Shown here one piece after another: positions 5,950 through 11,378 of a stretch of DNA of 11,378 nucleotides. Every line of letters starts with the position of its first letter. The first letter of the stretch is position 1. A program made the translations under genes and the position numbers. The notes under the pieces are model-generated. The model saw only the letters and a program-made list of their open reading frames with translations, had not been told where the DNA came from and made no database searches. This stretch comes from an uncultured Oscillospiraceae bacterium. GTDB taxonomy: Bacteria > Bacillota > Clostridia > Oscillospirales > Oscillospiraceae. The stretch lies in NCBI GenBank assembly GCA_900756715.1, contig CAAELC010000119.1, forward strand, positions 1-11,378. Reading direction: 5' to 3'.

Positions 5950-7122
5950 ATGGGCAGACAGTTTTCCAATGCGGCACTGAACTACCCCGCTTCCGGTATC
6001 CGCAAGATGTTCGATCTGGCCACCAAGTATCCTGACGCCATCAAGCTGACGGTGGGCGAGCCGAACTTCGACACCCCTGCTTACATCAAAGAGGCCGCCA
6101 AGAAGGCCATGGACGCCGGTGAGACCCACTATTCTCCCAATGCCGGTATGAATGTGCTGCGTGAGGCCATTGCCAAGAAGTACGCCTCTTACGACGCCGG
6201 CTATACGGCTGACAATGTGATCGTTACCGTGGGCGCCATGGAAGGCCTGATGCTGACCATGCTGCTGATCCTGAACCCGGGCGATGAGATTCTGGTTCCC
6301 GATCCCTGCTTCCCTAACTACTATGGCCAGGCTTCCCTCACCGGCGCACAGGCCAAGCCCGTGCCCACCTATGAGGAGAACGACTATCGCATGATGGCCG
6401 CTGACATTGAAAAGTGCATTACCCCCAACACCAAGGCGCTGCTGCTGAACTCCCCCTGCAACCCCACCGGCGCCGTGCTGACTAAGGAAGATATTCTGGC
6501 CATCGCTGAGGTGGTGAAGAAGCACGACCTGTGGGTGCTGTCCGACGAGCCCTATGACAGCATCGTCTATGACGGCGAGAAGCCCTTCAGCATCGCTCAG
6601 GTACCCGAGGTGCGTGACCGCGTCTTCGTGCTGAACAGCTTCTCCAAGTCCTACGCCATGACCGGCTGGCGCGTGGGTTATGTGATTGCCCCCAGCGCTG
6701 ACTGCGTGAAGAAGATGGCCCAGATGAACGAGGCCATTGCCTCCTGCGTGTCCTCCTTCTCTCAGGTGGCCGCTGCCGAGGCGCTCAAGAGCACCGAGTG
6801 CGTTGAGCAGATGGTGGCTGACTATACCCGCCGCCGCGACATTCTGATTGACGGCATCAATGCGATCCCCGGCTTCAGCTGCAAGAAGTCTGCGGGCAGC
6901 TTCTATGCGTTCGCTAACATCAAGGCCTTCGGCAAGTCCTCTCAGGAGTTTGCTGAGGAGCTGCTGACCGGCGCAGGCGTGGTTACCGTGCCCGGCTCTG
7001 CCTTCGGTGACTGCGGCGAAGGTTATCTGCGTCTGGTGTTTGCCAACTCCGACGAGAACCTGAAAGAGGCTGTTCGCCGCATCGACGCCTATGTCCGCAA
7101 GGCATATCCCGATATGAAGTAA
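5950..7122 (+). CDS. Class I pyridoxal-phosphate aminotransferase
   Basis: A 390-residue fold-type I aminotransferase (aspartate aminotransferase-like), cytoplasmic, moving an amino group between an amino acid and a 2-oxo acid. Seen: VGEPNFDTP at 35-43, YSPNAGMNVLREAIA at 61-75, the NPTG cofactor loop at 171-174, SDEPYD at 198-203 with the pyridine-nitrogen aspartate D199, the Schiff-base lysine K233 in NSFSKSYAMTGWRVGY, phosphate-binding R241 and the carboxylate-binding R361 in GYLRLVFAN. All catalytic residues are present. GAAAGGAG at 5933-5940 stands nine bases before the ATG. The gene follows an amino acid symporter, so both may handle the same amino acid (alanine or aspartate are guesses). 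This class is unrelated to class III GABA aminotransferase, so it is unlikely to start the 4-hydroxybutyrate route directly. Confidence 0.93.
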   Translation: MGRQFSNAALNYPASGIRKMFDLATKYPDAIKLTVGEPNFDTPAYIKEAAKKAMDAGETHYSPNAGMNVLREAIAKKYASYDAGYTADNVIVTVGAMEGLMLTMLLILNPGDEILVPDPCFPNYYGQASLTGAQAKPVPTYEENDYRMMAADIEKCITPNTKALLLNSPCNPTGAVLTKEDILAIAEVVKKHDLWVLSDEPYDSIVYDGEKPFSIAQVPEVRDRVFVLNSFSKSYAMTGWRVGYVIAPSADCVKKMAQMNEAIASCVSSFSQVAAAEALKSTECVEQMVADYTRRRDILIDGINAIPGFSCKKSAGSFYAFANIKAFGKSSQEFAEELLTGAGVVTVPGSAFGDCGEGYLRLVFANSDENLKEAVRRIDAYVRKAYPDMK

Positions 7123-7153
7123 GATTTCCCTCTCATTCCATCCTTCTTTATAC

Positions 7154-7193
7154 GCAAATTGGCTCCCCGCCGTGTGGCAAGGAGCCAATTTGC
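7154..7193. terminator. Hairpin between convergent genes
   Basis: A perfect 13-bp stem (GCAAATTGGCTCC at 7154-7166 with its complement at 7181-7193) has a 14-base loop that can form a further three-pair stem. Outside one mismatch, TATA pairs on both sides lengthen it. It sits midway between the aminotransferase stop (7122) and the stop of the DUF3810 gene (7217), so it can act on transcripts from both sides. Neither side has a clean T tract, so its termination strength is uncertain. Confidence 0.6.
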
Positions 7194-7216
7194 ATATAGA
7201 ACAGAATTGCATCTGT

Positions 7217-8305
7217 TTAATAGTATGCCAGCAGCATTTCCACCACGGTGCCATAGCTCTGGATGCCATCGGTGTCGCCATAGCTTTTCAGAAAGCGGTC
7301 GTATACCTTGTCCCACAGACGGCTGACCGCCGATTCCTGCTGGGCCCAGTATACATTGTTGGATTGCAGATCCAGACGCACCTCCCGGGGGAGGCTGTCC
7401 CGCACCGTTTGCCAGCGCTGGGGATCGGCCCGGTAAAGCGCGTTGGACAGGTGCACATAGCCCATCAGCAGACCAGAGTAGCGATATACCGGGTCGCTGC
7501 TTTCCGATGCGCCTACGATGGCAAGAAAATTGCACTCCTGCTCCGAGGCAATGTCCAGCTGGTGGGACAGCTCGTGCAGCGCCGTGGCCGGAAGGAAGCA
7601 GGCGGGACTGTCCATGTTCAGATTTGTTTCCCCGGTGAAGGGGAAGAAAAAACCGGTGTAGCCCAGACTGCTGAGCCCCGTAGAGCAGACAAAAGCCTTG
7701 GGCTGCTGCTGGGTTGCGTCCAGAAACGGGAACTTTTCAAAAAGCGTTTGGTATTGCCGGGAGGCCTGCCGGAGAATCTCCTGCCTGTCGGCAGAGAACA
7801 GGCCCGATTCATCCCGGGGTACTTCGCTGGCGCAGGCGGACAGCTCCCGGGCGAAGCGCTCTGTCAGCTGCGCCAGCTGCTCCTGCCGGTCCGGCGAGGC
7901 GGCCACGGCGTAAATGCCGGAACGCTGCTGAAAGGAATCGGTGTAATAGTTCACACCCCACAAAAGGCAGAAGCCGTCATACACAGTGACCACCGCGCAC
8001 AAAAGCGCCAGCAGATACCGGGCGGCGATGAGGCATCGGCCCCGCCGGGAGGCCATGCTGCGTATCAGCCACGCGAGCCACCAGACAAAGGCGGCTGCGG
8101 CAAGAAGGCACAGAACCTCTGCCAGTGAAATATCCAGTCCTGCCAGCAGACGGCCCATCCAGCGCTTGTACGGGCCTGTAACCGACCGAGCCAGCCAGTT
8201 CATGGCGGCGCGGTTTCCCCGCAGCAGCACAAAAAGAAGATAGAAGGCCACACCGCAGCCCAGCCAGATCAGTTCCCCCCTGCAGCGCCGAATCAGTGCC
8301 CTCAC
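7217..8305 (-). CDS. DUF3810 family putative membrane zinc metallopeptidase
   Basis: A 362-residue protein. The first 120 residues hold three hydrophobic helices (about 11-29, 60-81 and 96-117), with a basic stretch RSMASRRGR between the second and third. The rest is soluble. ALHELSHQLDIASEQECNF at about 243-260 carries the HExxH zinc motif (H244, E245, H248), and E257 is well placed as third ligand, as in DUF3810 members. The family has no settled function to my knowledge; a membrane-anchored metallopeptidase is inferred from the motif. The GTG at 8305 overlaps the stop of the thioesterase gene by four bases (GTGA), which points to translational coupling; the N-terminal MRALIRRCRG then leads directly into the first helix. 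It is the last gene of a three-gene minus-strand unit with an AI-2E-type membrane protein. Confidence 0.85.
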   Translation of the reverse strand: MRALIRRCRGELIWLGCGVAFYLLFVLLRGNRAAMNWLARSVTGPYKRWMGRLLAGLDISLAEVLCLLAAAAFVWWLAWLIRSMASRRGRCLIAARYLLALLCAVVTVYDGFCLLWGVNYYTDSFQQRSGIYAVAASPDRQEQLAQLTERFARELSACASEVPRDESGLFSADRQEILRQASRQYQTLFEKFPFLDATQQQPKAFVCSTGLSSLGYTGFFFPFTGETNLNMDSPACFLPATALHELSHQLDIASEQECNFLAIVGASESSDPVYRYSGLLMGYVHLSNALYRADPQRWQTVRDSLPREVRLDLQSNNVYWAQQESAVSRLWDKVYDRFLKSYGDTDGIQSYGTVVEMLLAYY

Positions 8306-8724
8306 AGGCCAAAAGACTTTCCGGTGAAGGAGTAGATGGCGCTGGTTTTGGCGATCAGACGCCCTGTTTCATCCTGCACCTCGGTATCGCAGAAGCACAG
8401 GCGGCGGCCCATACGGCGGACACGGCCTGTGGCAATCAGGGTGCCGGTGGGGGCCGGAGCTGCCAGATACTCAATGGTGGTGCTTACGGTGACGCACACC
8501 TCCTGCCGCAGCGTCATGACGGCAACGCCGCCGGCAATATCGGTGATGGAAAACAGAATGCCGCCGTGGGGGCTGCCCCAGCAGTTCAGATGGATTTCAC
8601 TCAGCGGTACCTCAACCTGCGCAAAGCCGTCGTCTATATTGGTGAGCTGCACATGGTTATAGCGCATAAAGGGGTCGCTGTTGTTATCAAAGTGCATGAT
8701 GCGTTCTTTTAATTCCTGAGTCAT
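8302..8724 (-). CDS. PaaI-type hotdog thioesterase
   Basis: A 140-residue hotdog-fold protein of the PaaI type, which hydrolyses acyl- or aryl-CoA thioesters in the cytoplasm. Seen: NCWGSPHGGILFSITDIAGG at 47-66, with the family N47, HGG (53-55) and the likely catalytic acidic residue D62, followed by STTIEYLAAPAPTGTLIATG at 81-100, the usual strand after the central helix. Length is typical. The ATG at 8724 is preceded by GAGAAAGGA (minus strand, 8745-8737), but the 12-base spacer is long and rich in C. The stop is shared with the GTG of the DUF3810 gene (GTGA). It begins 36 bases after the AI-2E-family gene, so the three are probably one transcript. Substrate unknown. Confidence 0.88.
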   Translation of the reverse strand: MTQELKERIMHFDNNSDPFMRYNHVQLTNIDDGFAQVEVPLSEIHLNCWGSPHGGILFSITDIAGGVAVMTLRQEVCVTVSTTIEYLAAPAPTGTLIATGRVRRMGRRLCFCDTEVQDETGRLIAKTSAIYSFTGKSFGL

Positions 8725-8745
8725 GGGGAGGGGGGGTCCTTTCTC
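8725..8745 (-). promoter_or_regulatory. Ribosome site with long C-rich spacer before the thioesterase
   Basis: On the minus strand AAGGA (8741-8737) is separated from the ATG (8724) by 12 bases, eleven C and one T, including seven C in a row (plus-strand G7 at 8730-8736). This is longer than the five to nine bases seen for the other genes here. A homopolymer in this position can change length by slippage and so alter translation; that is inference. Confidence 0.45.
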
Positions 8746-8760
8746 ATTGGTTTCGGTTTG

Positions 8761-10026
8761 TCAGCTGCGGGGTTCATCCGCCTTTGGCGGCTGAGGCTCC
8801 TGCCGGTCGCGGCCTGTGTAATGGTATGCCTCCAGCGGCATGCCGCGCTGGGCCAGCCGACGGTTCACCAGCCAGCGCACCAGCACCTGCAGGCAGGCGA
8901 AGATGGGCACTCCGAAGAACATGCCCGGCACCCCCGCAAGGCCGCCGCCCACCAGAATGGCCACCACCACCCAGAAGCTGGAAATGCCTGTCGACTCGCC
9001 CAGAATTTTCGGGCCGATGACATTGCCGTCCAGCTGCTGCAGAAGGATAATGAAGATGATGAAATACAGGCATTTCAGCGGGCTTGCCAGCAGAATCAGG
9101 AAGGCGCTGGGCACAGCGCCCAGGAAGGGGCCGAAGAACGGAATAACATTGGTGATGCCCACAATGACGCTGACCAGAGGCGTATAGGGGATGTTCAGAA
9201 TGGAGCAGCCGATGAAGCACAGAATTCCGATAATCAGCGAGTCCAGCAGCTTGCCGCGGACAAAGCCGCTGAAGATTTCATCCACCTTCCGCACACCACG
9301 GACGGCGAAGGCGGCCTTGCGCTCCGGCAGGGCACCGTATACCAGCTTGCAGCAGCGCGCAACGCTCTGCTCCTTCATGGCCAGCAGGTACACGGAGATA
9401 ATCAGGCCGATCAGCAGATTTTTCAGGAAGGTAATCAGACTCCAAATCCCCGTCATGATGCCGCCGGTCAGCCCGGTGAGCAGCGTCTGGAAGCTGGGCA
9501 GCACCTTGGTGGTCAGCATGTTCAGGGCCTCGTTATAGTACCGGTTTACATTATCCTCGACCCAGCTGCCGATTTGAGGATTGCGGTCTAACAGGTCGGT
9601 GATCCAGGTGTAGATCTGGTTGTAATAGGTTTCGGCATTGTTGATGAGCATGGTTACGCTGTCCACCAGCTGGGGAATCAGCACGCTCATCAGCAGATAC
9701 AGCAGAACCAGAACCACGGCCCATGTCAGCAGAATGCTGACACCCCGCAGCCAGCCCCAGGAAAGACTTTTGGGGTGGGGCTGATTTTTTTGCAGCTTTG
9801 CAAGGCATACCTTGACCCCGCGCTCGATGGCGCTGACAATGGGCGCCAGCAGATAGGCCATGAAGAAGCCGTAAATCACCGGGGCCAGAATGCTTATCAG
9901 CTTGGACACAAAGGACAGAAGTGTTCCCGCGCCGCTGCGATAAAAAATGTCATAAAAAACAAGCAGGGCACAGCCTGCCAGAAAAACCGTCAGACCCCAC
10001 TTGAAACAACTCTTTTTTTTCTGCAC
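8761..10026 (-). CDS. AI-2E family (PerM/YtvI-type) membrane transporter
   Basis: A 421-residue polytopic inner-membrane protein of the AI-2E exporter superfamily, whose members have been linked to autoinducer-2 export and to sodium/proton antiport. Which role applies here is unknown. Seen: helices near 11-27, 42-62 and 96-117; an extracytoplasmic-type region at about 120-185 with ITDLLDRNPQIGSWVEDNV; a helix near 195-216; then GKLLDSLIIG at 258-267, NVIPFFGPFLGAVPS at 293-307, QLDGNVIGPKILG at 331-343 and GVPGMFFGVP at 365-374, all characteristic of the family. The tail is hydrophilic and proline-rich. The start is GTG at 10026, with GAGG about eight bases upstream. A good promoter ends about 32 bases before it. 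It heads an apparent operon with a thioesterase and a DUF3810 protein. Confidence 0.92.
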   Translation of the reverse strand: MQKKKSCFKWGLTVFLAGCALLVFYDIFYRSGAGTLLSFVSKLISILAPVIYGFFMAYLLAPIVSAIERGVKVCLAKLQKNQPHPKSLSWGWLRGVSILLTWAVVLVLLYLLMSVLIPQLVDSVTMLINNAETYYNQIYTWITDLLDRNPQIGSWVEDNVNRYYNEALNMLTTKVLPSFQTLLTGLTGGIMTGIWSLITFLKNLLIGLIISVYLLAMKEQSVARCCKLVYGALPERKAAFAVRGVRKVDEIFSGFVRGKLLDSLIIGILCFIGCSILNIPYTPLVSVIVGITNVIPFFGPFLGAVPSAFLILLASPLKCLYFIIFIILLQQLDGNVIGPKILGESTGISSFWVVVAILVGGGLAGVPGMFFGVPIFACLQVLVRWLVNRRLAQRGMPLEAYHYTGRDRQEPQPPKADEPRS

Positions 10027-10058
10027 ATTGATCGCCTCACTTGTTACTCATTGCTATT

Positions 10059-10087
10059 ATCATACCGAATATTCCGCTGCATTGCAA
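10059..10087 (-). promoter_or_regulatory. Sigma-A-type promoter for the AI-2E operon
   Basis: On the minus strand TTGCAA (10087-10082) and TATGAT (10064-10059) are separated by exactly 17 bases. Transcription would start near 10052, giving a leader of about 26 bases before the GTG at 10026. The region around it is more AT-rich than the genes. Confidence 0.65.
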
Positions 10088-10140
10088 GAGGCGAATGGCC
10101 ATAGAATTGTTAAGAAACGGAAAACACATGAGCCCTCGTC

Positions 10141-10169
10141 TTGCAAAACGGCGGGGGATATATTATAAT
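10141..10169 (+). promoter_or_regulatory. Sigma-A-type promoter for the lipid kinase gene
   Basis: TTGCAA at 10141-10146 and a perfect TATAAT at 10164-10169 are separated by 17 bases. The -35 hexamer is the same as in the divergent promoter. Transcription would start near 10176, giving a leader of roughly 99 bases before the ATG at 10275. Confidence 0.75.
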
Positions 10170-10176
10170 GTGAAAA

Positions 10177-10244
10177 CTGTCTCTGCACCGTGCAAAATTC
10201 TGCGTTTACCCGGCACAGCGGGCAAAACATCCTGCCGGAGACAG
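10177..10244 (+). ncRNA. Possible structured leader of the lipid kinase mRNA
   Basis: Right at the predicted transcript start, CTGTCTC (10177-10183) can pair with GAGACAG (10238-10244). Inside it, TGCACCGTGCA (10184-10194) forms a small hairpin and CCGGCA (10210-10215) pairs with TGCCGG (10233-10238), sharing one base with the outer stem. The result resembles a small three-way junction ending about 18 bases before AGGGAG. It matches no riboswitch class that I recognise, and short stems like these can occur by chance. Confidence 0.25.
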
Positions 10245-10274
10245 AAGAATCACTCAGGAATCAGGGAGACGGAA

Positions 10275-11189
10275 ATGAAAAAACTCTTACTGATCGTAAA
10301 CCCGAAAGCCGGCAAAACCAAGTCACACGCGCCGCTTTACGATGCGGTGGTGCGTTTTTCCCGGGCAGGCTATCTGACCTATATTCACGAAACGACCGGT
10401 GCTGCCGACGCCACCCGGGTGGCCCGGGAGCTGGGGCCGGAGTATGATATGGTGGCCTGCTACGGCGGCGATGGGACGCTGAATGAGACAATCTCCGGCC
10501 TGATGCAGCTGCATCAGCGGCCGCTGTTGGGCTATATTCCCGGCGGCAGCACCAACGACTTTGCTGCCAGTTTGGGGTTGCCATCCTCTCCGGCGGCAGC
10601 AGCCTGCACCATTGTAGAGGGTGTGCCCCGGGCCATGGACATCGGGCGGCACAATGACCGGTATTTTTCTTATGTGGCCTCCTTCGGTGCCTTTACCTGC
10701 GCCAGCTACTCTGCTCCGCAGGAGACGAAAAACGCCATTGGCCATCTGGCCTATATCTGGGAGGGGGTACTGAACCTGGATTCCCTGCGTCCCTATCGCT
10801 GCCGGGTGACAGCAGATGGGGAGGTGTTTGACGGGGAATTCATTTTCGGCGCCGTGTGCAACTCCACCTCCCTTGGCGGACTGGTAAAGCTGGATGCAAA
10901 GCGTGTGCAGATGGATGACGGCCTGTTCGAGCTGGTGCTGCTGCGAATGCCCCGAACGGTGATTGAACTGAACGGGCTGCTGGTGGCGCTGAACCGGATG
11001 CAGTATGACGGCCCCGGCGTGATTTTCCGCCATGTGTCCCATGTGACAGTGGAGACGGAAGAAGAAATTCCGTGGTCGCTGGACGGTGAGTTTGCCCCCA
11101 GCGCACCCCGGGTGGAGATTGACAACTGTCATGGAGCCATCCGCCTGATGGGAAATCCCCGAAAACCGGGAGAAACAGGAAAAGAATAA
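10275..11189 (+). CDS. Diacylglycerol/lipid kinase (DgkB/YegS/BmrU family)
   Basis: A 304-residue soluble or membrane-associated kinase that would phosphorylate diacylglycerol or a related lipid with ATP, recycling it for phospholipid synthesis. Seen: LLLIVNPKAGK at 4-14, the nucleotide motif GGDGTLNE at 64-71, PGGSTNDFA at 89-97 (a common clostridial variant of the GTxND motif), MDDGLFEL at 213-220 and DGE at 270-272, all in the family order. Length is typical. I chose the ATG at 10275 because AGGGAG (10263-10268) lies six bases upstream and MKKLLLIVNPKAG is the usual N-terminus. A frame open back to 10041 would place its start upstream of the promoter. It is transcribed divergently from the AI-2E operon and appears to stand alone. 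Which lipid it uses is not decidable from sequence. Confidence 0.93.
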   Translation: MKKLLLIVNPKAGKTKSHAPLYDAVVRFSRAGYLTYIHETTGAADATRVARELGPEYDMVACYGGDGTLNETISGLMQLHQRPLLGYIPGGSTNDFAASLGLPSSPAAAACTIVEGVPRAMDIGRHNDRYFSYVASFGAFTCASYSAPQETKNAIGHLAYIWEGVLNLDSLRPYRCRVTADGEVFDGEFIFGAVCNSTSLGGLVKLDAKRVQMDDGLFELVLLRMPRTVIELNGLLVALNRMQYDGPGVIFRHVSHVTVETEEEIPWSLDGEFAPSAPRVEIDNCHGAIRLMGNPRKPGETGKE

Positions 11190-11193
11190 TCAC

Positions 11194-11224
11194 GGCCCCG
11201 GGGAAGCGCTTGTTTTCCCGGGGC
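11194..11224 (+). terminator. Hairpin after the lipid kinase gene
   Basis: GCCCCGGG at 11195-11202 pairs with CCCGGGGC at 11217-11224; a G-T and two A-T pairs continue the stem inward to a loop of about seven bases. It starts six bases after the stop codon. Only TTT follows the stem, so it is a plausible but not ideal intrinsic terminator. Confidence 0.6.
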
Positions 11225-11298
11225 TTTGGCCTGTTTATGAAGCTAAAAAAACAGAAGACTGTCACCGGGCGGCTGGGGGCTGCCGTGGCGTGCTTTGA

Positions 11299-11378
11299 TG
11301 CGGAAAAGATGAAAGCTGCAAGAAGGTTCCCGGTGCCGCGGCACCGGGAACCTTCTTGCAGCTTTCATCTTTTCCGCA
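11299..11378. repeat. 80-bp perfect palindrome at the window edge
   Basis: Bases 11299-11338 are the exact reverse complement of 11339-11378, with no spacer and no mismatch. The centre is GGTGCCGCGGCACC. The last base of the palindrome is the last base of the window. A true terminator core (AAGGTTCCCGG with its complement) may lie in it, but 40-bp perfect arms without a loop are unusual for bacterial DNA. A fold-back at a contig end is the simplest explanation. No stop codon interrupts a frame from ATG 11237 to the edge, but it has no ribosome site and I do not call a gene. Confidence 0.9.

Noticed and set aside
5917..7281. A 454-codon open frame on the minus strand
   Set aside because: Antisense shadow of the aminotransferase gene, with the same biased composition and no recognisable motif.
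10041..10274. N-terminal extension of the lipid kinase
   Set aside because: The extension covers the promoter and has no family similarity. The ATG at 10275 has a good ribosome site and the standard N-terminus.
11237..11378. A partial gene running off the right edge
   Set aside because: The ATG has no Shine-Dalgarno, the peptide has no recognisable motif, and the last part is made from the 80-bp palindrome, which may be artificial.
11299..11378. Terminal inverted repeat of an insertion sequence or a linear replicon telomere
   Set aside because: There is no transposase, resolvase or protelomerase gene nearby and no target duplication. The position at the exact window end favours an assembly fold-back.
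1..11378. CRISPR array, tRNA or rRNA genes, prophage or defence genes
   Set aside because: No regularly spaced direct repeats, no cloverleaf-like or rRNA stretches and no such protein families were seen on reading both strands.

Overview
The window looks like a piece of a Gram-positive, anaerobic, butyrate-forming clostridial genome (Eubacteriales, in the style of gut Oscillospiraceae). The pointers are GC-rich coding sequence with strong GGAGG ribosome sites, a 4-hydroxybutyryl-CoA dehydratase (an enzyme of anaerobic aminobutyrate/succinate fermentation), a Clostridium-type butyryl-CoA dehydrogenase, and Firmicutes-style AGCS, AI-2E and DUF3810 families. The taxonomy is inference from gene content only.

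Layout. (1) 51-2451, minus strand: enoyl-CoA hydratase, then a FabZ-type hotdog dehydratase, then an acyl-CoA dehydrogenase; the first two overlap by GTGA. (2) 2452-2775: a 324-base stretch with no intact gene. It holds a terminator-like hairpin and two related C-terminal protein fragments placed head to head around a near-perfect palindrome centred on base 2665. (3) 2776-7122, plus strand: 4-hydroxybutyryl-CoA dehydratase (abfD), an AGCS-type sodium:alanine/glycine symporter and a class I aminotransferase, separated by gaps of 161 and 124 bases that contain stem-loops. (4) 7123-7216: a hairpin between convergent genes. (5) 7217-10026, minus strand: an apparent operon of AI-2E-family membrane protein, PaaI-type thioesterase and DUF3810 putative membrane metallopeptidase; the last two again overlap by GTGA. 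(6) 10027-10274: a divergent control region with two good sigma-A-type promoters that share the -35 hexamer TTGCAA. (7) 10275-11189, plus strand: a diacylglycerol/lipid kinase. (8) The window ends exactly at the end of an 80-bp perfect palindrome (11299-11378), which is most simply explained as a fold-back at a contig end.

How the genes fit together. AbfD would make crotonyl-CoA from 4-hydroxybutyryl-CoA, the acyl-CoA dehydrogenase would reduce it to butyryl-CoA, and the crotonase connects crotonyl-CoA with 3-hydroxybutyryl-CoA. The symporter and aminotransferase could feed amino acids into the same fermentation. The right half concerns membrane and lipid functions. One caution matters: the crotonase/dehydrogenase block and the abfD block are joined through the odd head-to-head junction at 2665, so their adjacency should be confirmed before they are treated as one locus.

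I found no tRNA, rRNA, CRISPR array, transposase or phage gene. The main candidates for something unexplained are the junction at 2578-2749, the FabZ-type enzyme inside a CoA-ester operon, and the structured leader of the lipid kinase gene. None of these amounts to a clearly new system from sequence alone.
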